Assembly: GCA_015698045.1 (NCBI GenBank)
Contig: BLAL01000162.1
Span: 2,073,501-2,137,500, forward strand
DNA: 64,000 bases
Source: Rhizophagus clarus
Lineage: Eukaryota > Glomeromycota > Glomeromycetes > Glomerales > Glomeraceae
Direction: 5' to 3'
Both the position numbers and the translations under genes were made by a program. Shown here in pieces: positions 14,270 through 25,985 of this stretch. Position 1 is the first letter of the stretch. Each line of letters starts with the position of its first letter. Under the pieces are notes generated by a model, which did not search any database, had not been told where the DNA came from, and worked only from the letters and a program-made list of their open reading frames with translations.

Positions 14270-17235
14270 AATTATTATTATTACATTATCAATAATAATG
14301 AAAGAACTTAACCAAAAAAATTTAAATCAACATTCAAATTGGAAATAATTTCTGCGCGTTCATTCAAAAGTTATGGCGATACAATTCAATAAGTTTATGA
14401 TCATCTCTTTACTTACATATACACATACGACGCATACAACGAACAGAATAATGTAATGTACTGTAAGTGTAAGTTGTGCGCTATCATTTTATGGATAAAA
14501 ATTTCCTCAATTTCCTCATAACACATTAAATTCCATATGATAAATTTCATAAAAAAATTTTTTACCAATTAGACCAGATTACACAGACAAAATTTACGGA
14601 ATTATGGCAACGTTTGCATAAAAAATTGATGAATTCAGGTGATAAAAAATTATTGACTAAAACTAATTGATAACTTTTAAATGATGCATCATATTAGTGG
14701 TCGTCTTCGCGCTATAATTTTTACGCCAAATAAGCATTACTTACTTACCGTACATAACGCATTGATTTTATTTAATTATTCAGGATTTTAAACAGGTTAA
14801 AATTTATAAGTTAGTTCTTTTATGGGTCATTCCCTCGTTTATTTCAATTGTTTTGGAAATATACATGTGTATATGTAACACTCTACTTTACAAATAAAAT
14901 TACGCGCAAAGTAATATACAGTACATTTGCTTTTATATAATCTTTAGATTTTTTTTTTAAGATCAATTACTTTGTAACAATTAAAATTAATTTAGAATCA
15001 TTTTATGTTCTATTCCAAATTAAATTAAAATCATAGGGTTACATGAAAGTGTTCGTTGTTCTTGCATTCGGTCACATTGTCACATTTGCATAACTTCTTG
15101 CATGGATTTGGATCGAGAAATTCATTGTTGTCGACTACTATAAACCTCGTTTTGATTATTAATTTCGCTCTCATTAAAAGATGAGATGAATGAAAAGATA
15201 TAGATAGATACATTTTTACTCAGGTAAAACTCGGTGTATTTTATTAGAAAGTATTGATTTGGTTGCTTCATTGTTAGAGAAAATGTTTCAAAGTACGTCT
15301 AATTACTAGAACTAGCAATTAGAATTTTAAGAATTAGGATTAATTAGGATTAATATTACTTTGATATTACTTTGATATTATTATTCAAATATATCACATC
15401 TGATCAAAACAAAATTTTCTTTTTTATATCATGTGATGTTCTAAATAAAAATGGAATATGCCAAAGATTTTATTGGTGCTGTCTAGAGAAACTCCGAATA
15501 TTAAATTATGAAACATAAGATACTAATAGATGTTATACAAATTTTGCTGTACGTTGTATTTTGTTGTATTTTGTTGTATAACCGTCTAAACTTTAACCCT
15601 TTTTTATTAATTAATTTTTTTTAAAATTAATAATATAGAATTATAGATATAAACCCATATAATAAAATTAGGCAATTCTTTATTCCATTAAAAATTTTTT
15701 TTTTTTTAGATATTTTAAATAAAAAAAAAAAAATTTATCCGTTTTAAATTTTTTTAATAAACAAACCAATCATAAAAATATGAAATATGCTTTATTATGC
15801 ATGAAAAAACTAAGAATTTTAATTTTAATAATTATTTAAAAAAAAAAAAAAAAAAAAAAATTTTATTGATCTAAGTTAATTATATAATAGTATAAAACTT
15901 TGATGATCAGTAAATGTCGGTTACTACCGACATCCGAAATGGTAACGACGGACCTTAACGTTGACTCGTCTTGAATCTTAAAAAAAAAAAAAAAAAAAAA
16001 ATTTTAATTGTCCCGACTTGAGATTTTGAGATAAGACGATAAATAATAGGACTGATGAATGGCTGAATTCTAATCTGAATGCTGAATGGTTTAGGAAGGA
16101 TAGACATCATTAGAAACAAACCTTCTTACTAAATTGATTTATTTTTTTTAGATCATTTAGTAATATTATATAATTAAGGATAAGCGAATTAAAATGAAAA
16201 TTGAATGAAAGTTGTGAAACTTTCCAAGTTCAAATTTCAATTTCCATTACCGAAAATCATCGCCGCCATCATATAAAAAAGTTATTCCATAATTTTTTCA
16301 TTGCATAATTATTCGTTCATAATGTCGCAGCATCATTCTCACTCGTCCAACTTATATTAATCGCCACAATCGCCACAGTGGCTTATAACAATCCTGTACG
16401 AAAATGCAATTTTAGCCTACTGAACTTCTCACTGGTGCATGGCAGATAAATTTATAAATCTGCTAAACATTCTTTTCTCACAAATTATATTGTAATTTAA
16501 GTCCTTTTTCTAGCAAATAAATAATGCATTGCATCTTTGGTACTTTTTTTAGTAAATCGAATCAAATCCGGAGAAAAAAAAGTCCCGAGAAATTTTCTGA
16601 ACAAAATGAAAAAAACCTTATTTTCATTATTGTAAGTAGTACATATACATATATGCTCGTTGAACCACGCGTATAAACTTTAAAAAAAAACATTACGTAA
16701 ATAACATTTTTTTATAAGGAAGTATTGTATTATATGATTATGTATATAATCTTTAACATGCAAGCCACGTGAGAAATTTTTGGTACAATAAGATGCGCAT
16801 AATTGTTACAAGAAAGCCGAGAAATTGTTCGAGATAATATTATTTAAATGATTTGGAAATAATTAACCTTTAAATGGGTGTGAAGAAAAAATTTTTTTTT
16901 TTTTTTTGCGAGCGTGCATAATTATTATATTTTTGAGGTTGCATAAGATAAAGAATATTGTTTCTTTTTCGAAAATTGATTCTAATGGTAGATAAATAGA
17001 TAATGGAAAAAAAAACGGATTCTTTTTAAGATTATATGTAAATGAACAATCTGAAGTTTTTATATTATTTAACAGTCTGGATGAATCCTTTTAAAGGAAT
17101 TATGCAATTTCTGCTGGTTTATCTCGGATAAGGAAATCACGTGAGTTCTTTACTCGGAAAGCGTTGCACGATTTAAAATTAATGTAAAAAAAAGAAAAAC
17201 TTTATTAATTTTCACTAAAATTTTACATGAAAAAA
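14270..17235. other. Intergenic, no gene seen
   Basis: No supported gene. The stretch has A/T homopolymers, a short hairpin (TCGGTTACTACCGA at about 15917) and two isolated CACGTG boxes (near 16767 and 17140). The 60-residue ORF at 15031-15213 (-) has no recognisable feature. Confidence 0.4.
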
Positions 17236-17244
17236 AATTTTAAG

Positions 17245-18110
17245 ATGGTTAATAATGTGTTGGCCCCCCTCTTGCTTCTAATACTGCATTAATTCGCTGT
17301 GACATTGAAGCAACAACCTCTTCAAAAATGGAGCAGTCTAAATTCTCCTCTGGATATTGTCTTTTAATTGTTTCCAAATGTTCTCTATTGGATTCAAATC
17401 AAGAGAATTTGCTGGCCAATCAATAATCACAATTTTATTCTTCTTTAACCATTCTTTGGTTATTTTTGTGGTATGTATAGACATATTATCTTGTTGAAAA
17501 ATTGCATCCCTTCCTATTAACTCATAAACTGTATGCTGAAATGGATTGAGATGTGAATTTAAGATTCTTATGTAAATGTTAGAATTGATTCATCACAAAA
17601 AACTAATGGTCCTTTTATTCCTTCTGCAAAACATCCCCAAACCATACCTGATTTTCATCCACTTTTAAAAAGCATTCAGTATTAATTTGACGTAACTGCT
17701 TTCTAATTTCAATACTTGATTCATCAGAAAAAATTACCTGTGCCCACTCATGAGCTGTTTTTTCTCTATATTTTTTACATCAACTAACATAAGTTAATAC
17801 ATATTTTTCTAATATAAATAGTTTTCATGAGAATGAATTCTAGCATTATGTAGTATTTGTTTAACAGTGGTTAGACTACAACTTAACACTAATTTATTGA
17901 TAGCTTCATATAAAGGCTCATATTAGTTCTTTGTAACTTCACTTATAGTTTATTTTTTTTATTATTATTAAGAGAATAGATGGTTATCCTAACTACAGTA
18001 AATTTTTAATTTTTTCTATTATTTTATACTTATTAACAAACCTGTGTATTGTGGCTGAATCATATCCAATTTTTCTTGTTATTTGTGTAGGGTTAAAATT
18101 TTTTATATAT
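17245..18110 (-). pseudogene. Decayed mariner/Tc1 transposase (DD34E)
   Basis: Minus-strand conceptual translation gives blocks of a Tc1/mariner transposase in several frames. Near 18060-18090 is a helix-turn-helix-like NPTQITRKIGYDSATI block. Near 17720-17760 is the first catalytic block (WAQVIFSDESSIE). Near 17400-17500 is the second, FQQDNMSIH, followed by DWPANSLDLNPIE with exactly 34 residues between D and E. The end reads RINAVLEARGGPTHY then stop at about 17250. Frames change between blocks and stops interrupt them, so no functional protein can be made. In intact elements the enzyme cuts and pastes the element through its terminal repeats. I could not identify paired terminal repeats here. 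Confidence 0.8.
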
Positions 18111-18722
18111 ATTAGTATTTTTCTCTTCTTTTGAAAAAATAATTTAGTACATTATAACATAATTTTTTTAATAATGCAACATATTTATTAGGTTATAAAA
18201 ATATGAGAAAAACATTTAAAATTATAAAAATCAGAATATAAATATCATAAATCAATATGTATTATAATATAGTTCTTGGTAAAAATAATGATAATCAGTT
18301 TTTTTAATATAATTCATAAATTTTATAATAAACCTATGAAATTTTTTTTTATTTTTGAAAAGAGTAATCAAAAATGAATATATTTATTATTTAATTAATA
18401 ATTAATTTGGTCTCTATCTGCATTAATGTATAATATAATTTGATTTTATATAATATTATCATAAATAACTTTGTTATTAATAACTGTCTTTTTAAGAATA
18501 TTTTATTATTTTTCAAATAAATTGAGAAATGATCTGCAATTTTTTTTTGAAATGAATAAGAAGAATTCATTATTGAAAGATAAACTTTTAAATATTATAA
18601 AATTTATTATTTTGCAGTTTTATATAATAAAAAGTTTATCAATAATTTAAAAAATTATATTGTTAATTAAGAATACACATGTTTTAAAATTTTTTGATAA
18701 AAATTAAAATATGTAAAATAAT
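18111..18722. other. AT-rich spacer between two mobile elements
   Basis: No gene or repeat identified. This is A/T-rich DNA between the dead mariner copy and the left end of the 3.4-kb transposon. Confidence 0.4.
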
Positions 18723-18724
18723 TA

Positions 18725-18749
18725 TCGCCGTTTTCGAATTAGTGTGATC
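18725..18749 (+). repeat. Left terminal inverted repeat of the 3.4-kb transposon
   Basis: 25 bp, identical in inverse to 22120-22144. It is preceded by target dinucleotide TA. Similarity stops right after GTGTGATC on both sides. Confidence 0.9.
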
Positions 18750-19033
18750 GGCACTAAATTTGCTAATTAAATAAAAAATTGACTTCGGGACTACAAAAAA
18801 AAACTAACATGTGCACATATATAATAATAAATATTATTTGATTAACATCATGCTAAGCCACTGTTGTATCACCTTTTTCATAATTTAGTTATCATAGTCG
18901 CGTTTTTTCGTTAGTAGCTTATAGACTGGTAAGTAAACGATTCCTAACTAATTCCAAAGATTCCATAAATTCCGAATAATTACAAATGTAGTCTGTAATA
19001 AACAGTCTTTTATTTTTATAGGTAAACTCAAGT

Positions 19034-20133
19034 ATGCCTAAAGAATTTAGTGAAGACTTATATTGGCGCATTATTTATCTTTATATCGATGGTTTGTCAA
19101 CTGTAGAAATTGCCAATACATTGCATATGAGTAAGGGCGTTGTAAATAAAATAAAAAAGAGATATAACCGCTGGGCTTGTGTTATAAATCCTTTTAGAGG
19201 TGTTCCTGGACGAAGAAAGCTCTTTAACAGAAGAGATATGATTATACTTAGAAATCTTGTTAGCGAAAAAGTGGACTGGTATTTAGATGAGTTAGTATAT
19301 GAAATGGAATCTCTAACAGGGAAAAGAGCGTCTATTGCAGCACTTTGGCGGTCACTTCAGTATTTAGGAATTACTAGAAAAAAGGTAAATATATTATTTG
19401 ATATTTATTATAAATAATTGATGTAATAAAATTACTAAAAGTTTTTTTTGCTATGTAGTTACAAAAAGCAGCATTAGAAAGAAATGAAATCGTACGTGCA
19501 CATTATTTAGCTACAATTGGTGAGCATTATACTCGAAATCAACTTATTTTTATTGATGAAAGTGCTAAAGATGAAAGAAGTCTCTCCCGACTATATGGAT
19601 ATTCACTTAGAAATACTCCTGCTCAAAAAAAAGTGGTTTTTGTAAGAGGGAAACGATATACCATTCTGCCTGCTCTTACACTAGATGGATTTGTTGCTAT
19701 TGATATATTTGAAGGATCATGTGATAAAAAGAAATTTGTTGACTTTGTTCTTGATCAAGTGGTAAGCAACAACATGAATTTTTATTTTATTTGTTTATAC
19801 AATTGACAAGATCATTATTTTTTTTAGGTGCCAATAATGAATCCATATCCAGGAGACAATAGTGTTATTGTAATGGATAATGCTAGAATTCATCATGATA
19901 ATGAATTAGTGGCTTTATTAGAGGGATTAGGATGCCATGTTGTCTTTCTTCCACCTTATTCTCCAGATTTTAATCCAATTGAAACTGCGTTTTCAACCAT
20001 CAAATCATGGATTAGACATAATCGTGATTTTATGAAAGCTTGTAATGATCCTATATATGCATTATTAGTTGCATGTAGTCAAATTACACTTCAAATGGCA
20101 CAAACATTTTTTGAAGCATCAATTTATGTTTAG
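19034..20133 (+). CDS. Tc1/IS630-like DD34E transposase, three exons
   Basis: Exons 19034-19384, 19459-19761 and 19828-20133 join in frame (GTAAAT/TAG and GTAAGC/TAG introns of 74 and 66 bp) to give 319 residues, normal for the superfamily. Residues about 1-60 form a helix-turn-helix (LYIDGLSTVEIANTLHMSKG). A second DNA-binding stretch with a GVPGRRKL motif follows. The RNaseH-fold catalytic core has IFIDESAKD, then IVMDNARIHHD, then PPYSPDFNPIE. Exactly 34 residues separate the second D from the E. The enzyme would excise and reinsert the element at TA sites. All catalytic residues and splice sites look intact, so it may be active. It lies between the element's perfect terminal repeats, tail to tail with the second gene. 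Confidence 0.88.
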
Positions 20134-20228
20134 AATACTAATTTTATTAGAAATTTATTTAGAAGTCAATTTATTAGATTTATTAGAAAAAAATAAAAGA
20201 TATATTCAACTACATATAAGAAAAAATT

Positions 20229-21930
20229 TCAAAATCTTTGAGCTGCTTGTTTGATATTTTTCTGCCACCCAATCTTTACTACTCCTAGTCGTTGCAATTG
20301 CTCATCTGACAATTCTTTGATTATATTTACAGTAATTTCTTCTTCAAGAAAAGTATTCTCAAAATTAGAATACACATTGCAATTATGTTTGTGATCTAGA
20401 CTATTGAGAAATTCTCCAATTGAAGGTAATGAATTTAGTGATGCTAAATTAGCATTTGAATTATTAGAATTATGCGTTGTTGATTGTTCTTGAAAAGTAG
20501 AATGTTGATAAAATTGGGATGGTAATTGAATAATGATAGGAACAGGAGTAGTGGGTGCGTGACTAACTTGTGCTTGCATTGCCAAATTATTCTTATTGAC
20601 GGATATACTTGATTTGACATCAAATGTTGGATAAGAGGGAGGTACTTCATAGGTAGTTCCTTTGTTTATCTAATAAAAATAATAAAAGATTTTTATTTTT
20701 ATTATGCAAAACAAAATTATTTCTGTTGAAAATCTTACTATTTCACGAGCCCAAAGTTGTAGTCTTGCAGGATTGAGTTGCAAATGGCGATTTTCTTGAA
20801 CAAAACATGGTGTTGCATGTATATTACATTTATACATTTCACATAAAGTAGAAATAACTTCAGATCGGGTCCTTTCTTCTTTTGATAAATCCTCTTCACG
20901 AATAACACGTGATTTTTTTTTCTTTGTACGTTGTAATTCTTCAGTTGAAGAAAATTCACTTTCATCTGAACTCTAAAAAAAGTAAAATGTTAAAATTTAT
21001 CTATTACAAAATAAATTTACTATAATAAAAAGATTTTACCTTTCTGTGTGATTTTTTTTTCTTTGTTTTATTATCTCTCACAACTACTATAATTGACATT
21101 TTTTTACCAGCTAAAATCACTCTTTTATACTCACTAATAAATTCTTGAAAATCCAATTCATCTTCAAGTTCATTTGATGGTCCGCGCGCATTTACTGCTT
21201 TATATGAGATCATATAATCCTTTGACATGACTTTTTTCCTCAAAGACTTTTGAACAACTAAATTTATTTTCTCTATAAACTTATTATAATTGACAGGTTC
21301 AATACTCAAAGTTTTTGCCGTAGGATCTTTTATATTTTTACTTTTAACAATAATCTGCACTTTTATTTCTTCAAGATCACTATCTTCTTCTTCCTCTACA
21401 TCATAATCACCATTTTCCTCTTCAGAATAGTCACTACTCACCAAAGAGAATATTTGATCTTCTTTATTAACATAATCAACCTCTCTTTCATTTGATGGAT
21501 CTTCTTTCTTTTCATTAACATTAACAACTTCTTTTTCGTTTGATGAACCATCTAAAGCAATTATATTATCATCATTTTCTTTTTTTTGAATTTGTTGTGC
21601 TTTTTTATCAGCACTTCTATATCGCTGGATTTGACTATTACAAGTGCTACAAAAGGTATAAGAAAATGGCTTTTCAAAGTTACTATTATAGCCAAACTTG
21701 ATATTAGCATCAAATAAATATTTATTTGCTGTTGGAAATGATAAGTCTGGAGTAAAAGAACGCTGATAAATTTGTTGCCCGCGTTTTGGATATTTAGTTC
21801 TTGTTGGTTGCTTATTTTTATTACATTTACATGGATTTTGTTGTGGAAATTCAAAACAATATAAACATTTTTGGCATGAATAACATGTACCTAAGAGGTA
21901 CTTACAATTAACTTCTGTAACTTCTGCCAT
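20229..21930 (-). CDS. Cys-rich N-terminus plus SAM-like domain protein carried by the transposon
   Basis: Exons 21040-21930, 20739-20972 and 20229-20669 (minus strand, GT-AG, phase 0) give 521 residues. The N-terminus is Cys-rich (NCKYLLGTCYSCQKCLYCF, then a CKCNKNK and later FCSTCNS), a likely metal-binding region. The middle is acidic and low complexity (DVEEEEDSDLEE) and a Lys-rich KKKKSHRK follows. The last about 65 residues (from LPSIGEFLNSLD to IKQAAQRF) resemble a SAM-like helical interaction domain ending in LGVVKIGWQKNI. Such SAM-tailed proteins are, to my knowledge, expanded in Rhizophagus. Its role is unknown. It could be a transposase helper or captured host cargo. Stop (20229) lies 95 bp from the transposase stop, tail to tail. 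Confidence 0.7.
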
Positions 21931-22119
21931 TTGAATAGCTTTAGACGCGAAAAATTCAACTTTTTTTTCGTGATATTTTATTTAAGCACTAAATTAGAAA
22001 AGAGTGACACTGCAGAACACATGATCACTAAAAAAAAATTGTTTTTTAGTTGTTTTCGAGTGTTTTCGGTGTTTTCGGTGTTTTCAGTTAGATAATTTTA
22101 ATTGATCGATAAATCACCT

Positions 22120-22144
22120 GATCACACTAATTCGAAAACGGCGA
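22120..22144 (-). repeat. Right terminal inverted repeat of the 3.4-kb transposon
   Basis: Inverse copy of 18725-18749, starting GATCACACTAATTCG and ending ACGGCGA, then TA. Confidence 0.9.
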
Positions 22145-22511
22145 TAATACTTTAACTTTGATGGTACTTTTTTTTTTAAGAAATAGCTTTTAAGTATAAC
22201 ATTTAAAATAATAATTATTTTGAATTTTACTATTTTTTAAAAAAAAGGATATATTACTTATAAAAATGCAAAAAATTCTTAGTTCAATTAGAAATTTTCT
22301 AAATTTTATTTTAAAAAAAAGTTAATTTTATAAATAAATTTAATTATAATAAAAGCTATTTTAGCTTTTTAGATAATAAAATAAAAATAATAATTATATT
22401 TGAAATTACTTTTTTATTATTGCTTTTTAAATATTTATTTTATTATTCAATTTGGTATAACAAGTAATGATCTAATCAAAATAATAATAAAGTTATAATC
22501 AAGTTAAAAAG

Positions 22512-23249
22512 TACTGTATATCATGGGCCACAGTACCTCCCCTATGCATAGTACCCCCTTAAAAAATTTGCTAAAATTTTAAAGTACCCGGGTACTTTAC
22601 ATAGAGAATTCTAATTTAAAGCTTAAAATTTTGTAAAATACCCACTCAGGATATAATACTAGGTTTATATATAATGTACAGTATATTCCAGATATATAAA
22701 AACGCCAGAACAGTCAGTTTTGGCGTTTTTTTTGCATTTTTATATATATAAAAATGCCAGAACAATCAGTTTTGGCATTTTTTTTTTATTTTACATATAA
22801 AAAATGCCAGAACAGTCAGTTTCAGCATTTTTTTTGCATTTTTATATATATAAAAATGCCAGAACAATCAGTTTTGGCATTTTTTTTTATTTTACATATA
22901 AAAAATGCTGGAACAGTCAGTTTTGGTATTTTTTTGCATTTTTATATATATAAAAACACTGGAACAATCAGTTTTAGCGTTTTTTTTATTTTACATATAA
23001 AAAACGCTGGAACAGTCAGTTTCAGCATTTTTTTTTACTTTACATATAAAAACGCCAGAACAGTCAGTTTCAGTGTTTCATCAATCTAATTAAACTCGGG
23101 TATTATACATAGCATGTACCCCAGGTATTTTAAAAATCCTGTACCCCTCCTATGTATAGTATCCACTTGTGTATAGTACCCCCGGGTACAGGCCAAAACC
23201 CCCAAAATTTGCAAGATACCTGGGGTACTATGGCCTGTGATATACGGTA
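22512..23249. mobile_element. MITE with internal array of eight hairpins
   Basis: Ends are inverted copies: left TACTGTATATCATGGGCCAC and right (complement) TACCGTATATCACAGGCCAT, each followed by AGTACC. TA at both tips fits a Tc1/mariner/pogo-type target duplication. Just inside are further inverted C-rich segments (AGTACCCCC, CCCGGGTAC). The core, 22690-23080, is an array of eight imperfect inverted repeats. There is no transposase. It must have moved with an enzyme supplied elsewhere, if it moved this way. Confidence 0.75.
22690..23080. repeat. Eight tandem hairpin units
   Basis: Each unit has the form AAAAACGCCAGAACARTCAG then TTTTGGCGTTTTT, a stem of about 10 bp with a loop around GAACAGTCAGT. 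Units start near 22700, 22750, 22797, 22850, 22898, 22950, 22996 and 23046. Two linkers alternate (GCATTTTTATATATATAAAA and ATTTTACATATAAAA), so the real unit is a dimer of about 98 bp. Paired changes occur in the stems (CGCC/GGCG, TGCC/GGCA, CGCT/AGCG). Confidence 0.8.
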
Positions 23250-24227
23250 GTATTCTTATCACTATTACTTTTGTTAGGGATTGTACAATGCAAAATTATA
23301 TAATATTTTTTAATATAATTATTTCAAATATTAAATAAATCTGTATTAAATATTAAATATATAAACTATTGATTTATTGAAAGAATTAAATACCAATTCT
23401 TAAATTAAAATTAAAGGTAAGAATGTTAAAAAAATTAAAAAAAAAGTTTGCAAGAATTAAGAATACCAATTTTAAGACTAAAATTTTAAAATTATAGTCA
23501 AAAACTTAAATTAATAGTTAAGATAAAGAATAAAGTTATAATAAAAAATTAATAAAATTTGTATTATTAATAATATTAAAATTAGTTTAAAAATAATAAG
23601 TATACTAAAATAAGATAATATAAAAGATATTATCACCTGGCTACTAATTGGTATTTAGGATTTTTTTCACCAGTTATAAACTGGCAGACCAATTAGTATA
23701 TCCAGGATGATAAAAAAGTTATTTACTATGCTATATGTAGTAATCAAATGGATTATCATCCTTCAGATGATAACCTATTTATTTACTACTAGCATAGTAA
23801 ATAACAATTACTTAGTGTACTTTTAGATATTAGTGATACTAATACATATCATTTTTATCAATATTTTTTTTTTTTAAACTGAAATATATTATTACTAGTT
23901 TCTTTTAAATAAATTTAAATTTGAAAAAAATAATATAATTGGATTAGTTAGTTGAAATAAAAAAAAAAAGAAGTTTATAATACATTTTTTTTTAAAAATT
24001 AATTTAATAGGTAATAATAAATCTACAGTATATTGATTATTTTATACTAATAAATTTTATTTATTATAGAAAATATATATCTAAAAAAGTTAAAAGTTTA
24101 TTTTATAAATAATTTTCTGTATATTATATTATTTTTATATCCTTTTACTTTCAATTATTTTATAATTATAAAGAATATTTTATTTAAATAGAAATATAAT
24201 ATGTATTATTAAAAGAGAATTACTAAA
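23250..24227. other. AT-rich spacer
   Basis: No gene. At 23631-23790 are two copies of a short motif around CAGATGATAACC and CCAATTAGTAT on opposite strands, a possible decayed inverted-repeat element. It is too short and degraded to call. Confidence 0.35.
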
Positions 24228-24652
24228 CTTAATGGGAGGAATTTCCTCCTCCCTATGGCTTGTGTGGCACAATTATGGGTTACATGATCATGTTATTTGT
24301 TTATCAATTTTTTTTAGATATGTAGTCGTACTGCATGCGTCTTTCTCCAGAACGTTTAATATATTTTTTTCTTCAAACCTTTCGCTCAAGATGTGTTCTT
24401 TGCTTTCTTTTTTTATTTTTGTTTGTTTCTTACAACTAGTTCTTTACTAATTTTTTTGCTCTTTTTAGGTTCTTTGGCCCTTCTGATTTCGTAATTAAGG
24501 TATACTAAGGAATGTTTGGTACTACAGGATTCCGATTTATATTTTTTTTTTTATCTTTTACATTTTGTTCTTTTACATTTTATTTTTTGTATTTCATTCC
24601 TTTTGTTCTTTTTAAGTCCTTTAGTGATTTAGTTCTTTTCTGCGATTAAGGT

Positions 24653-24989
24653 ATGTTTATTTTTTTTTTTATTTTTATTTTCGCTTATTACATTCTGTTC
24701 TTTACTAATTTCTTTTCCTTTATTTTTTTTCTTCCTTTTCACCCTCTCTTTGTCTCTCTCTTTCTTTTTATTTTCTCATTGTTTCCCTCTTTCTTTTCAT
24801 CTCCCTATCATTATCCTCTTTATTTTTCGTCTTCTCACTCTATTCTGTCTTTTCTTTTTTGTCTCCCCATTGTTTTCTCTCTTCCTTTTCGTCTCCCTAT
24901 CATTATTCTCTTTCTTTTTTGTTTTTCCACTTCTATACTCCTCTTCTTTTTCATTTCTCCATTGTTATCTTCTTTCTTTTTGCATCCTC
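24653..24989. repeat. Pyrimidine-rich degenerate tandem repeat, left part
   Basis: The plus strand is almost only C and T, with a loose unit of about 30-35 bp like CTCCCTATCATTATTCTCTTTC followed by TTTTTCGT. It continues beyond the inserted MITE at 25511. The long Phe/Ser/Leu-rich ORFs here are products of the repeat and not genes. Confidence 0.75.
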
Positions 24990-25510
24990 TAAAAATGTTA
25001 ACCGTAATTGATTAAACGATGCCGTAATATTACAACATACGGCATTACAGTTATGACACTTTTCGTAATACTGTAATTAGGCCGTAATGCCATAATTAGG
25101 CTGTAATGTCGTAATTAGACTGTAATGCCTTAATGCCATCTAAAATTGCCTGCCAAAACTCCCTACATAGTGCCGCGGCATAGTTTTGGTATATATAGTA
25201 TTAATGTGATAATATTTTTTAATTCTTATTAATAAAAAATAAACTGTGATTTTATTAATAAAAAAAGCCACGATTGTGATTTTGTTAATGAAATAATTTG
25301 TTAATAAAAAAAGAGCCGCGATTTTGTTAATAAAAAAAATCTGCGATTTTATTAATGATCTCATTAAAATAAGCCAATCATAATTACAGTATAATTACAA
25401 TATTACAGCACAATTACGGCATTACAACTTTTGCGCTCTGAAGAAGCTAGGTTGCAACCTATTACTTACAACACTGTGTCTTATAATTACAGTTACGGTT
25501 AACATCTTTA
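24990..25510. mobile_element. 521-bp MITE with 8-bp target duplication
   Basis: Terminal inverted repeats TAAAAATGTTAACCGTAATT (left) and the complement of the right end TAAAGATGTTAACCGTAACT. The octamer GCATCCTC flanks both sides (24982-24989 and 25511-25518). Inside are many GTAATGCC/GGCATTAC words and a run of GCGATTTTRTTAATAAAAAA repeats (about 25225-25355). No coding sequence is present. The 8-bp duplication points to hAT or a similar superfamily. Confidence 0.8.
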
Positions 25511-25985
25511 GCATCCTCATTGTTATCTCCTTCCTTTTCATTTTTCTATTTTCCTTTTTGCCTTCTTATCAGTTTTCCCTTTTGTTCCCTTCTTTTTTTT
25601 GTTTCTCTTCTACCCTTCGATTATTTTCTTTCCCTTTTCTTTTTGTTCCACCTTTCTTTTTTTCCTTTCTTTTCGTCCCTCTTTGTTTTACTCCTTCCTT
25701 TTTATCTCCTTATTGTTATTTTCCTTCCTTTTCGCCTCCCTATCATTATTCTCTTAACTTTTCATTTTTCCATTATTTTTTCCTTTTTTTTCGTTTCTCC
25801 TTCATTATTTTCATTTCTTTTTGCTCCTTCCTTACATTTTTCACTTATCTTTACACTTTTCATTTTCTCTTTACCCTTTTATTCTTTTCAATCATTCCTT
25901 TATTTTTTCTGTTACCTCATTATATTTTCATTCCTTGTTCTTCTTTTTATTGTAACAACTCTAATCTTGAGAAAATTCACATAAC
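25511..25985. repeat. Pyrimidine-rich degenerate tandem repeat, right part
   Basis: Continuation of the C/T tract at 24653-24989 after the MITE, with the same CTCC/TATCATTATTCTC words. It gives spurious Phe/Ser-rich ORFs. Confidence 0.75.

Larger units (their letters stand above)
18725..22144. mobile_element. Complete Tc1/IS630-type transposon carrying a second gene
   Basis: A 3,420-bp element bounded by perfect 25-bp inverted repeats. The left end starts TCGCCGTTTTCGAATTAGTG at 18725 and the right end is its complement, ending ACGGCGA at 22144. A TA dinucleotide lies just outside each end (18723-18724, 22145-22146), the usual target duplication of the Tc1/mariner superfamily. Inside are a three-exon DD34E transposase on the plus strand and a three-exon Cys-rich/SAM-domain gene on the minus strand, ends facing each other. 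Near the right end (about 22047-22085) a short word close to TGTTTTCGG is repeated four times. It shares GTTTTCG with the terminal repeat and is a candidate transposase-binding subterminal repeat. Perfect ends and open genes suggest a young insertion. Confidence 0.88.

Noticed and set aside
20444..20650. Extra ORFs overlapping the SAM-domain gene (20444-20650, 20738-20965, 21561-21854)
   Set aside because: They are shifted frames or intron read-through of the three-exon gene, which has good splice sites and phase.
22754..23089. 111-residue repeated ORF (MPEQSVLAFFF-type repeats)
   Set aside because: It is the hairpin array of the MITE read through. The unit is an inverted repeat with variable linkers and no splice or start logic.
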